From contig CM059971.1 of the NCBI GenBank assembly GCA_030490835.1, positions 99,390,095 to 99,454,094 on the forward strand: a DNA stretch of 64,000 bases. Direction: 5' to 3'. A model generated the notes under the pieces. That model did no database searches and was not told the origin of the DNA. It was given only the letters and a program-made list of their open reading frames with translations. The position numbers and the translations under genes are program-made. Source of the stretch: Annona cherimola. Its lineage: Eukaryota > Streptophyta > Magnoliopsida > Magnoliales > Annonaceae. Below, piece by piece: positions 8,958 to 21,120 of this stretch (positions are counted from its first letter, which is position 1; the number at the start of each line of letters is the position of its first letter).

Positions 8958-9856
8958 AGGGGTCTGATGCACCTTCAACCTTCAGGTTTGCTAATCTCAA
9001 AGAGAGGATGCATGAGATGCCGAAACCATTTTTCAGCTTGGAACAGAAGTTTGAAAAAAATAATAATATGAGAACTTCCTGGCAGAAACTAGAAAGGCTT
9101 CCGTTCTCTGTCTCCTCCCGCTGTCAACTCATCCTCTTTGTTGTATTCTGTATTTCTGATCGAAGAAAAACAATCTATTTCTTGTTGGCTCGTTTTATTA
9201 TGGCTCAGCATATGGCATTTGCTCTTTGTATATTTGCATCTGGTGGTCAACATTTCTAGCTATCCACCAATTTTTTCATACGAAATCATACTAGGAAATG
9301 ACCATGATCACCATCAGATGCACTAGCTCATTCCATCGAATACCACAGTTTATAAAGTTATAGTTCGAATTAAGTTCAATCCAAGAGCACAATGCTCAAC
9401 ATAAAAACCAGGGAGGCATCTTACTGCAGAGAATATAAAAATTTGAACCATTTTCCTCCTCTTAATCTGCTGCAGAAATACATAGCAATTAATCTGTTGA
9501 TATTTTGGGCCACCATGTTTGTGTACCACATCTCACTGACTAGAGAACTTAATTTTTGTTTTTCATCCGCAACTTGAATGGAAGGATTTCACATTTTGTT
9601 GTTGATATCCTCAGCAGGCTATAACAAGTCGATGGACAAGCATCATACAAGCAATTCAGCTGCATATACTAAATAGAGGAAATCCATTTATATGTTTTCC
9701 TCAAGCATATGATCCCTAAAACCTCAATTTGACAGAATTAAAGTTGTTAAGAATGACATATTTTCTTTTAGTTGCACATTCATCACTACCACTATATTTA
9801 CAGGTGGAACCGAGCAATAAACTGCTGCTATATTATACTTGCATTAGCTCCGTTCT
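8958..9856. other. Spacer between convergent ELO and receptor-kinase genes
   Basis: Contains the presumed 3' ends of two convergent genes. Short frames (9008-9259, 9729-9947) lack domain features. No repeat with clear ends was noticed. Confidence 0.5.
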
Positions 9857-12800
9857 CTACCTCGCTGCTGACAATTGTATGGCTTCTTTGTTGTACGTTG
9901 AATCATCTATCCAATCCATGTGGTGGGAGAAAGTCAAATACTCTTGATGGCGGATGACTTCAAGCTGTTCCCATTCAGCCCACCTCTCTGCCAGCCCTTC
10001 TCCTTGCAGCATGCTCACCACTTCTTTCATTTTCGGCCGTTCATCAGGTGAGTTTTGAGTGCAAAGCAAGGCAACCTGAACAATCATTTCAACTTCTTTG
10101 GGGTCGTAGTTTTTCTTCAAATTGTTATCCACAAAATCATGGATCCTGTTCTCTCTTAGTAGCTTTTTGATCTGGTTACAAAATCATTAAAAAAAAAAAA
10201 AAATTAGAACTGAATCAGGTATTTAGATTCTTAGAACGTCAACCTATATACCAATCCTTTCTATCTTACAAAGAGAACTCAGATTTTCCCATGAGATATT
10301 GAGGAGGCAATCCTTCAACACTAGATTGCAAATTGAGCATTGATCTTGAGATTTTCAGTAATGATTTTAAAGAACGATGAAACATTGAATGACTGCAGAA
10401 ATTGACAAAGATTCTTGATCTTACGTGATCGAGTAGTAGGACATCCTCCTCCTCCTCAAGACGTGAAAAATCGATTGCACGCTGACCAGTCACAAGCTCC
10501 AGAAGTGTAATGCCATATCCAAACACATCCGTCTTCTCTGATGACTTCCCTGTGGATAGATACTCAGGTGCAATGTGCCCCATGGTCCCACGAACCTGTG
10601 TTGTAACATGGGTTGCTTTGGTGTCAACCAGCTTTGCTAGTCCAAAATCACCAAGAACAGCTTCAAAATCATCATCTAGCAGGATGTTGGCAGCTTTCAA
10701 ATCACGGTGTATAATCTTGGGATTGCAGTGCTCATGTAGATACTCCAGCCCATGGGCGATACCAAAAGCTACTCTCTTCCTTGTGGGCCAGTCCAGACCT
10801 CTCTCCCCTGGTTTCAGATCTGTACGTCTCCAAATGCAGAATTATCCACTGAGTATCACATACTCAAGTATCACAGATATGATTCAAAGGCACCAACTGC
10901 TATGGATAGAGGGATAAATGGTGTACCTCGTAGACGATATGCGACACTCAGATTTTGCATGAATGGATAGACAAGAATTCTCTCAGATGGGGTGGTACAA
11001 AATCCTATCAGCCTTAGTAGATTCCGATGGACAGCGACACTGATCAGCTCTACTTCTATCAGGAAAGCAGCTTCTCCCCCAGGATTATGATAATCAGTCA
11101 GACGTTTCACTGCAACCTTAGCATTATCTGAAAGAAGGCCTCTGTATACCTTTCCAAATCCACCTTGTCCAATTACGTTGCTTTCACTGAAGTTGTCAGT
11201 TGCAAGTTGCAGCTCTCGCCAGGAAAATCTTCGTAATTGCCCAAAACAGATCTTGCATTCATCTTCACCTAAAGTGAGAGACAATAGGCCGGAGCTTAGA
11301 TATCACATGTAATAAAGAAGCATTCTGAAATGTAGATTATTCAGAAATAAAGATATCTCTACCAATATAACATCAATTAGCAGTTCAAAACTAAAAATCA
11401 TGGCATCAGTAGAAGACATTGGAACTCCACCTGGAACATCAGCAAAGACATCGTGCGCCAGTGGATGCACACGACGATACCAGTATCCTATGATAGCTGC
11501 AACTGACAAAACTATCAGTGCGCCACTCACTGCACTACCAACCACAACTGCTAATTTGGACTTCTTCACTGAGCCTGTCAATGAAGCAATAAGCAACCAG
11601 TAATTCAAGATTTGAGATGACGGATCCGGACTGAAGAAATATGATAAATGTACAATAAGTGGACCTGGTCTTAAGGAACCTGATGAACAACGCTGCTGTA
11701 AGCTAGATCCACAACTAAGATGATTTCCTGCAAAGCTGCAGGAACCAAATTTGTCACTGGCTGGAAACAAATTTAATTGAGTCGTAATATCTTTTTTTTT
11801 TTTTTTTTTGGAAGTAAGTTTCAAGAACAACTTTTTTTCTTATATTATTTTCAAGCTCTTCATTTCTTCCAATAAGCTCATCCCATTCGTAATTCATGGA
11901 AAAAAAAGTTAATTAAAAAACTCTGTGCAAAGCTTACGCAAGGAAAATCTTATGGCCAAACGGGAAAAAGAGACTACAGGTAGGACAGAAGGAAACAAAC
12001 TCCAGAAAGCTTGTCTGTGTCCTTTGTTCTTTTGTGGCTTTGTTCTGTTATGCTACTGTTGTTAATGCTGCACTCCCAGGTAGAAGTGTGGAAAGAATGT
12101 CATCGATGGAGAGTAGAATCTAGCAAGGTCTTAAATGATGATGAAGATGATGATGCATAATTTATTATAAAGAAAGAAATAAGGTAGTGACAGCTATTGT
12201 TTGCAAATTAAGAACTGGAAAAAGGGATTTTCAAGGGAAGTTAAGTAATTTCACAAAAAATTGGGGCATAACGCGGAACGTTGATCGAGCTAAACCCACT
12301 GTAAGTACAAGGAAGTTGAAATGCAGGCAGAGTAGGGTGAGCTCAGGGATATCTAGGACCTAACGGTGCGACAGAGGAGGAAAAAATAGCACAATTTGTG
12401 GGTCCTGTACAACAGTTGGTGCTGCTGCTGCTGATTCCAGCATTAAACAGATACCGTTGACATGTCGCAACTAACCCTTACCGAGTCGGAGGCCCAGAGT
12501 GCAATGGTAATGTTTAAAAATTCACATGCATGACCCATTGGGATGATGGAAGAAAGGGAGTATGAAATGAACAAGGAGAGAAATGAACAAGGAGACAAAT
12601 TTGAACTTGAATTTACTTATAGGTAGGAACTGAAAACAGTTCTGCTGGAATTCTTCCAACCAAATCATTGCCAGAAAGATCCCTGCGAACATAGAAATTG
12701 TTAATTGAAGGATGAAGTCCTCAAAGACAAAAACATCATGCTACGACAAACAAACTCAGGTTAGTACAAAGAGACATAAAAAGTTGTTAGTAATCCTTAC

Positions 12801-15800
12801 ACTTCAATTAATCCTTTTATATGTGCAATCGAGTCTGGAATTGGTCCACTTAGGTTGTTATTACTCATTACCCTGCACCACAGGAAACATTTTCAGTTCT
12901 GAAATAAAATATAAGTCACAATTTTACATCAGTCAGTTGAAGGGAAAATTGAATTCATGTTTGGACTAATTTTTGTTGGACTAGTTAATAAGGCGTAAGA
13001 ACTACAAGGACCCGTGAGTATTCAATCCACTAACATACAAGATAAAAACAAGGTAGATACACTCAGACAGATATATAATGCATAAAAGGTTGCTTGCATA
13101 AGTGAAATGATGAAGCAAATAAGGATAAACAAACAGATGGAGACATAATAATCAAATGGCTTGTTACCACTTACAGATGCCTGAGATTGGAAAGTTGGCC
13201 CCAAGAATCCGGAATAGTTCCGCTAAAACTATTATTTGCCAGATTCAGGTACTGCAGTTTTTCGATGTTGCCAAGATAATCAGGCAATTTGCCAGAAAGG
13301 TGATTGTTCTGCAATTCCCTGCACAGAGCAATGACTGGAGAAGATTCGTCTTTGTACCAAATTAGGCCATCATCCAAAAATTATTCCTATTCATAACACA
13401 AAAAAAGGATATGGAATCATGTTTTCAGGTATATTTTCTTATTGATGTGTAGGAGAAAATAATTGTTTTTTTTTCCAGATAATAGCACTATTGATTGAAT
13501 GCATGAAGCCACAAAAAGTTACTACTTGAAATAAGTGCTGAAGTAATGTAATACAAATGTGGTAGCTTACAAGGTAGAAAGATACTTCAATTCTGTGATT
13601 GAAGGTGAAAGTGTCCCGGAAAAGCCATTTGATCCTAGAGTTCTGACAAGGAGCATTCATAAGATACAGTTCTGCGAAAGATATATACATGACTTGAAAC
13701 CCACTAAAGCAATTCAATCAAACATGAAACAGAATTACAAATGCCTCATAATTCATATACAGAACCCGTAAAAAATCCACCAGGGATTTGTGAACATTGC
13801 ATCAGGTGTCAAGAGGAAGAGCCTACAAGGATGAAACATGTCCATTCTGGCAAGTGACATGAACCCAACTGTAGCATGGACTGACAGTAAAAGTATCCCA
13901 ATTGATTCTTCTGTCTGAATCATTTAGTGCTTTCCTCAGTTCACCCAGTGCTCCACCTGAAATAATAGTACAAGAAAAGCATCAAGGCAGCAATACAACT
14001 ATGTCACTCAACAATGGGGTGATAGAAATTTCCTTAAGAATCTAAGAAGGTTGCACCATCAGAAAACTCAAAATATGATATTCTATTCAAAAATCTCTGG
14101 TAGAATCCTTGAATCTCTCCCACAACGTATGAGAGTACCAGTCATGAAAGTAAAATGTGTTTGTATGCTGATAGGGTACTGGTAAATTTTAACCGTCAGT
14201 CCAAACCATCGATACCATCTTGCCTATGTCAGGCCACTTACCAACCAGGTAACCTGCAATATGAAATCAAACAGCCAATATTTTGGGCAAGGAGATCTAA
14301 AACAATGCGTCATCTGGAAAAAATTCAGATTATGTATGTCAGTGGAGCATAGCATACTTTCCCGTGTGTGGTTCATATCAATAGTTGAAGTACCAAAAGG
14401 TTGCCAAACCTTCGATGTCGGGTAGAGCTGAAGAGTTGCTAAATCCAACAGACTTGAGCACAAGGCAGATTAATATTAGTCTCAAACTGATCCAGCAGCA
14501 ATGGAAGACCTGAGAAGGTGAATTGCAGTCTCCTCCTGGTGACATTTTCCTCACTTTTCCAACTTTCGACATTCCTAAAGGAGAAGAGAAGCTCCTGTCA
14601 ACTCAAATTTGCAATTGATACAACTACTGCCATGCATAAAACTGCAGCACTTGGAGCAATTAAGCACATGTGCTAGTGCTACTTTTGATTATACAACATC
14701 ATCAAGCTCCATAAAGGACAATGCATGTGCAAAATGGAAATTTTGATATGCATGTTAAAGTAAATAATTTGAGTTTAACAGATATCTGGGCTTCCCTGCC
14801 TAGCTTGGGAGATCGAAGAGGAGAGTGTTTCAGGGGTTAAAGGAATGCATATGGCGGTTGATGTAGGGGTGGAAAGGGAAGATTCTCTCATGGGGGGTGG
14901 GGGGCAAAGAGGTGCTGCTGAAATTTGTGGCTCAATCTATTCCTTGTTACACTATGAGCTTGTTCCTCCTCCCAAAAGGACTGTGTAAAGAACTCTCAAG
15001 CTTAATGAGCAAATTCAGGTGAGGAGAGTGTGGGAGGGAAAGGAAAATCAGTTGGGTTTCATGGAAGAAAATGTGTAGCGCGAAGATTGAAGGACTAGGG
15101 TTTCGGGACCCGATATCTTTAAACTACGCGCTCCTTGCAAACAAGTTTGGCGGCTGGTAGAGAACCAAAATTCCTTATGCTATGAAATCCTAAAGAGCAA
15201 ATACTTCCCAAAAGTTGATCACTGGGGCTGTAAAGTCAATGGAGGGGCTTCATACACTTGGAAATCTATCCTAAAGGCAAAGGACAAGGACATGGTGAAA
15301 GAGGGAGGCTGTTGGAGAATCGAGGATGGGAGTAAGGTGAGGTTTTTCAAAGACATGTGGGCAGATGAGAGACTGATGAAAAGTGGTCCTTTGCCAAATT
15401 TAATTTTCAAGGATGAGAAAGTGGGTACTTTTATAAATCATGGAAATGGAACATGTAAGAGGGAGGCAATTATTAGTGCAGTAGGAGAGAAAGGGTGGAG
15501 AGCGGTTGAGAGGTTTCAGCTCAATACTATTGGAGAAGTGGATGGCTGGTATTGGCCAATGGAACCGGATGGGGCTTTCAGAGTGAAGTCTGCATACAGG
15601 TTTATTATGTCTAACATTGTCGGTCTTGCAAGCTCGAGAGGTGACAGGAGTGGTCGCAAATTGGCAGCCGAAAAAAAAAAAATCTACAAAGTAATGTGGG
15701 GCTCCAAACTTCCAGCAAAGATCAAGATATTTGGATGGCGGATTTACAAGAATGCGCTTCCCACAAAAGACAATTTGCAAAAGCATGGAGTTTCCATTGA

Positions 15801-17316
15801 CCAACTATAGTTTGTGCAAGAGGAGGCATGAGAATCAAAAACATATTTTTGTGTTTTGTGAGCAGGTGGTGGAAGAAAGGAGGATATTGGTGCGCAACGA
15901 AGACATCTGGACTCCAAGGTATGCAGTAAGCAGCATCCTTAGGAAATTGGCAACGTTTCAAAAGAATCCAGGGCTCAAAATGTTTATCCTTTTTGCGTGG
16001 AGGATCGGGCAGGTAAGGAACCTGGCTAGAGTAAATGATTCTATGCTACATCTAAACCGTATTCTGGGCTGGTGTTGCCTATATAAGGAGAGATACTCTT
16101 CTGCGAGTATTGTGGTGGGTTCAAGGCTCATGAGTGGAAAGCTGGTCCCAAGATGGGTCAAGCCGGCGGATAGGTCGGCGAAGTTGAATGTCGATGGTAG
16201 ATGAAATGTGAAAAGAGGATGTATGGGCATAGGTATGGTTCTAAGAGATAATGCAGGGAAGTTTCAGACAGCGAAGTGTTGGAGACCGGAGGGGATTGAG
16301 AAGGCTTTGATTATGGAGGCAAAGGCAGCTCATTGCAGGGTTGAGTGGGCTAGGGAACTTAATCTCATCCACCTAGAACTTGAGAGTGACTCTCTCATCT
16401 TGGTCAGCCTACTAAGGGAAAGGTTGCCAATTTACACACCTTGTGGATATTAGATACAAAATATCAAATCAGCTAGGAACCTGTTTATCGTACTTCAGTT
16501 TAATCATGTTTTGAAAGAAGGCAATATGGCCGCTCACATCATGGCCGAACATGCTTCTCGGCTTGAGGGTTATTGTGAGGCATGGTGGCGATGCCCACCA
16601 GGTTTTTAGGTAAATATTCTATGTAAACATTCTAGTTTTTTGGACCTGTAATGAAACTTCTCATTTCATTAAAAAAAAAAAAAAAAAAAAAAAGTAAATA
16701 ATTCTAAATATGATAGGTGGAGTAGTTGTTAACTTTATGATCACATGAGGCCCATTCGCAGTGGATTGCAGTGTAAGTATGGTGTATGTAAATGCACAGA
16801 ATAAGTTCTCTCTATATATAAACAGAATACGAAAAACGAGCAATTCGATCTGGCTACCATGCACATGCATGCACAGCATAAGGAAACTTGTTCAGCTTTC
16901 ACTGATTGCTTGATTGAGCAGATGCAATTAATACAGCGTGAAGAAGCGGATGTCTTGAGATTGATTATATGATGAAAGTGTATCATGTAAATCTCATACA
17001 TCTAACAACCCAAAACAGAAAAATGGATGCCGCCTCCAAAACAAGTTCTAACTCCCATATAACATATACGTGCAAATCTAACAACCCAAGAAAGCTTTCA
17101 TCAATCTGCCCTGCCCGCGCGCTTGCGTGTGTGTACGGTAGACACGTGATCGGGAATGAATACGATAAATATACTCATGACTAAACCTCTAAACTAACGA
17201 GAGGAAAAGATGGGAGGCAGAAGAATATAAGAAAGGCTACAAATAAGGGAAGGCATGCAGTACTTACTGCAGTGAAAGAATTGAAGACGCAGGTTCATAC
17301 CAGCTTTGTTGGCCAT
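9857..17316 (-). CDS. LRR receptor-like kinase (LRR-II, At5g63710-like)
   Basis: Twelve exons give 649 residues: 17316-17268, 14574-14410, 13956-13827, 13642-13571, 13318-13175, 12872-12801, 12682-12617, 11735-11680, 11574-11431, 11268-10927, 10819-10425, 10171-9857. Phases agree at every junction. Order: hydrophobic signal ([17 protein letters not shown]), an LRR cap ([11 protein letters not shown]), about five LRRs, a TM helix (about 259-280), juxtamembrane, kinase, and a QLSAAR end. Kinase residues are intact: GQGGFGKV, Lys354, HRD Asp453, DFG Asp471. It is therefore a predicted active RD Ser/Thr kinase of the plasma membrane. The 72/144-bp LRR exons are typical of SERK relatives. Exon 1 and the first residues are less certain: translation could instead begin at ATG 14572 or 14545 with exon 1 as leader. 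Intron 1 carries a LINE. Confidence 0.88.
14757..14769. repeat. Left target-site duplication of LINE
   Basis: AAAGTAAATAATT is repeated exactly at 16691-16703, directly after the poly(A) tail of the LINE copy. Confidence 0.85.
14770..16690 (+). mobile_element. 5'-truncated L1-type LINE in receptor-kinase intron 1
   Basis: About 1.9 kb lying antisense to the receptor-kinase gene. The plus strand encodes the 3' end of a plant L1 ORF2. A zf-RVT region ([17 protein letters not shown], then [20 protein letters not shown]) is followed in a shifted frame near 15800 by [16 protein letters not shown]. An RNase H-like domain then reads [33 protein letters not shown] and [20 protein letters not shown]. 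Most of the reverse transcriptase is absent, a frameshift and an in-frame stop (about 16202) disrupt the rest, and a poly(A) tail ends at 16690. Exact 13-bp duplications flank it. It is a dead, fairly young target-primed insertion. Confidence 0.92.
16691..16703. repeat. Right target-site duplication of LINE
   Basis: AAAGTAAATAATT follows the poly(A) tail and matches 14757-14769. Confidence 0.85.
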
Positions 17317-17544
17317 GGCAGTAGAGCGAGAGCATAAGGCAAGCAGGAGAAGAATTGAGGAGAGAAAGGAGAATCGTCCAATTCCAAATATGATGATGAT
17401 GAGATGCCGCTTCTTTGGTGGGCTCTACAAGTCCCAGTTTTAAATATCAGGGAGTGCCGCACACCCGTCCCTTCTTCATTGGGAATCCGAATCCCACTCA
17501 CTCTGCTTTTCAATTTTATAATCCACAACTCTCATTTTAGGTAA

Positions 17545-17800
17545 AAAATTTTAATACATTGCGCCTAATCTCAAATATGCTCAAGAAATTTTAGTAATTT
17601 CTTTTATACCCCACACATTTTGTCTAAAAATTTCGACGTATACTCATGTTGTTAAAAACCCATTAAATGTGTGTTAACTTATGTCAAACATGGCGAAATT
17701 GCTCAAGCCTAGATTCTTACTTTAATTTGAAATTTGCCCTTATTTTCATTTGGACTCTAATTTCCATTTAGGACATGAATTGCAAATTGCCATAGTAATT
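17545..17800. mobile_element. Decayed partial copy of the 480-bp MITE family
   Basis: Sequence such as TTTTATACCCCACACATTTTGTC, split here into pieces, and ACTCATGTTGTTAAAAACCC parallels the left arm of the elements at 27911 and 40607. Only one arm is recognisable and the ends are lost. Confidence 0.45.
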
Positions 17801-18184
17801 AGAGCATGAGAAATTTTATCATTTCGTACAAGCTAGCATATCTTCTTAATGGTTTGAATATAAATGAGATTTCAAGGCAAATATATAGGTGTAAAATGAA
17901 TTATTAATATTTAAAATTAGGCACATAGCTTGTAGGAATGTTTGTGACTTTTCTTGTTTAAAGTTAACTCGGCTAGGTTTGAATCTCATATGCCCCGTTA
18001 TGAGAGCTATGGTCTGTTGAGTGATAAGTGTTTGGAACTCACCTTTGTTGATAATTGGAAGAGTTTGGTCTTCCTCTTGATTGATAGTGAGAAAAAATTA
18101 TAAGAGTATCTTGAGATAAAAAGATGCAAGTATTTTTTAGCTTAATCGTAATATGAATTGAAATAAGATGTAAATATACTAAAG

Positions 18185-18412
18185 GTGTGCTTATTTCACT
18201 TTAAAACTTTTCATTCTCTATAATTGTTCTTTTTTAATTTTTTTTGACATCTCCCTACATGACTTATATACTTTTAAATTATTTGTACTCAACAATTCAT
18301 ATAATTACTTTATCTATTTTAACTTTATTCTTTATATTCTTCATATTACTCTTATTATATCACATCATTTTCTTTTTTTAAATACTTTTTATCATAAAAA
18401 CTTTTTATATCA
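18185..18412 (-). mobile_element. Partial MITE, TTTGGTAAG family, reverse orientation
   Basis: The reverse complement shares the order of blocks seen at 26272-26555: an AAAAGTTTTTATGATAAAAA-like start, an AATATGAAGAATATAAAGAA-like middle and a GAAAAGTTTTAAAGTG end. The copy is diverged and its outermost ends are unclear. Confidence 0.5.
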
Positions 18413-18660
18413 ATAAAAATATATATTTAGCCGACAAAGCGAAGTGCCTAAATGGAGGAAAGTCGTTGCCACATGGATACACGTACGTTTGGAGCCCAAC
18501 CGGCCATTGTTTTTGCTCTTTTTGGTCTGCCTTGTCAGTGCACTGGACCCAATTTCCAGCATTTTGGCCTCTGGGGATCGTGGACTGGGTAGATTCATTT
18601 ATGTCCCAGAAAAGTCTACAGTAATTAGACGATCCCAGCCGTCTGATCTGATTACTGCTT

Positions 18661-18668
18661 TATAAAAG
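18661..18668 (+). promoter_or_regulatory. Orphan TATA box
   Basis: TATAAAAG lies about 30 bases downstream of GATCCCAGCCGTCTGATC, a motif common just upstream of plant core promoters. The downstream 250 bases have only short open frames (for example a 36-codon frame starting at 18727). It could drive a non-coding or very short transcript, or be the relic of a lost gene. Confidence 0.35.
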
Positions 18669-20795
18669 CTAGCCGAAAAGGGTCAAAGCTGCTCACGGAA
18701 CCCAACAGGCAGGGAGCAGGAAAGCGATGAGACACGTTGACACTAGGCAGGGATTGCCTTCTTTCATCGAATATCAACTGCCTTTCGTCCAACCTTCCTT
18801 CCTGTTGATTGAAAATGGTTATGATATTGGCTGAGATAGCCTTCAATTTCTGAAGCAGAAGGAAAGCTTTAAACAAGTGGTCCTTCATTGTCTGACCGTG
18901 CAAAAGGACGACAATATGCTATTGTTTTCGAAGATATTTTCGAGTTCTTACCACATTGCAATTGAAAGTTTGAAACCAAGGAATTTTATAAAAATGAGCA
19001 TGAATTTATACAAATACCTATGAAATTCATAACTCCAAAGGCTAAAACCAAACCAATTATTTTTAGATTTTATAAAAGTAAAAATTATCTTCTCTTTTAT
19101 GATAAATATTGCGAATTAACGCCTTATTGTTAACTTTTGTTTGAATTTTTACCGATTCGTGTTGATTTTAATGTCATATATTGACTAAAAAAATCATGTG
19201 GTGACAAACTAATAATGTCGACGCTTCGTGAAAGACAGAAAAAACCTAGGTATATTTTTATAAAATAAAATAAAAATGGGTAAGCATAATTTCATCAAAG
19301 CCTTAGAATGCCTAGGCAAATATTCGGACAAAATTCTCACTTATATATGTTAGCGTGGCATAAGCTGGACAAGTGGTTGCAACAGAGCATCTTCTTTCAC
19401 AGATCTATTTTATTGTTGTAATGCGATGCCGTAGTTCTTTCTCCCTGGCATTGATACCATATCACTTCATGGAATCGTGGTGAGCGACGCCTACAGCGCA
19501 AACTGCAAAGCAGCCCCCCAAAGGACATTCGCAAATACACTCAAGGCAAATTAAAATCTTTGGCTTCAGGACAAGATTTGCTTGTCCAAGCTTTCCGATG
19601 TCTATTCCACGCTATTATTGATGTCTCAGCACCCAGCTGATGTTGTATCAATGATCCATGTTTCTTCCACTGCTTGGTACATTGGATGAGGTTTTATTCA
19701 AACTCTATCTTATATTAATCCTTTTGATTGATATTTTTGAACTTTATGAATCAACCCAAATCAAATTACAGAAGCTCTAGGACCAGCAGCTCCATCAAAT
19801 TTCAATTAGATTTGTGCAATACTCGTCATGATATATCATGTATTTTTAGGTAGATACTTACATTTAGGGGTGTTATCGGGTTGAGCAGGTTAGAGGATAC
19901 GCTAACGGTAACTCACTCAAAATTTTCAAATCTGATCCATTTATTAATCCATTTAAAATTTTCAACTCTAAAATATTTATAATTCATTAATTAAATAATT
20001 TATTAATGGGTTGTCTGTATTTGTTGTAAATAATTGAAAAGCAAGCTAATTTAAAGTTCTCGTTAGTACAATATATTAAATAATTAAACTTGATAACTGA
20101 AAAAACATGTTGACAACTTTAGAAATATACCTTATTAACTTGGAAAAAACATTTCAAAACGAACATATGTTGAATAATTCTGTAGCTAATGTAGTGTAGT
20201 ACTTGTTTGTTCACACTTCAAAATGTAGATGATGTTTTATTTATTTCCATCCAACAACTCAATTCAATATTAATTTACGTATTCAAAATTCAGAAACACG
20301 CTTATAATATAATAATGCACTAAGCAAAACTTTTTATTATCAAATAATCACATTTTAAATATCATACATTGTCACACTCTTGTCGGCTTTTAACTAGTTA
20401 TTAACATATTAGCATGTTAGATAGTTTAACAAATCATTAATCGAATTGACAAGTTATAAACATCTAATCCGTTACTAGTTATTTAATTAAATAGGCACGC
20501 AGATTGACAGATCGCAATCTATTTATCCAAAAAACTCAACCGTAACTTATTTATAAACAGGTTTAGCAAATAGTTTTTTGGATTGATCCAATCCATTAAC
20601 CTCCAGCTAATTACATTACCTTCTTCAAACTCATTACTAAAACTTTAAAATAAACTAGATAAAAAGTAATGATGAAATTGTTGTTACCACAAAATTGTAT
20701 TGATGCTTTTGTATTGATGCTTGAAAGTTTTAAGAGTAATATTTAAGTTGGATAGACATCAAGAGTAATAGTCAGGTTGGGTAGACGTTAAAAAG

Positions 20796-21120
20796 CCCTC
20801 ATCATTTCAGACCGATCTAAAATACATTTTTTCTCAAAAAATTTTACAAGATTGTTATTCTAGTTATGTTTAATCTATCAAACAATTTTTACTAATTTTT
20901 GAAACAAGTATATATTTATTTTTTATTTTTAAACCTACTGATATTTTAGTCATTTTAAGTTGTTGAAATATGAATAAAATACACTTATGTTTAAAAATCT
21001 AAAATAAATATATGTACATCTCCAAAATTGATAAAAATTAATTTATAAATTAAACATAACTAAATTAACTGTTTTGCAAAAAACAAAATAAAATATTTTT
21101 GGACGGGTTAGAAATGAGGG
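20796..21120. mobile_element. Hairpin MITE, family A copy 1
   Basis: The outer ends are inverted: left CCCTCATCATTTCAGACC, right (reverse complement) CCCTCATTTCTAACCCGTC. The inner part is A+T-rich and self-complementary, with arms built around TTTAATCTATCAAACAATTTT and its inverse (both shortened here). Coding potential is nil. Related inner sequence occurs at 28933, 33895 and 48320. Confidence 0.65.

Noticed and set aside
15292..16453. Separate hypothetical genes inside the receptor-kinase intron
   Set aside because: The three frames are successive pieces of one LINE ORF2 (zf-RVT and RNase H-like), with a frameshift, a stop, a poly(A) tail and target duplications.
19860..20640. Second copy of the hAT-like MITE starting TTAGGGGTGTTATCGGG
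   Set aside because: Only the left end resembles the element at 41899. No inverted right end or duplication could be found.
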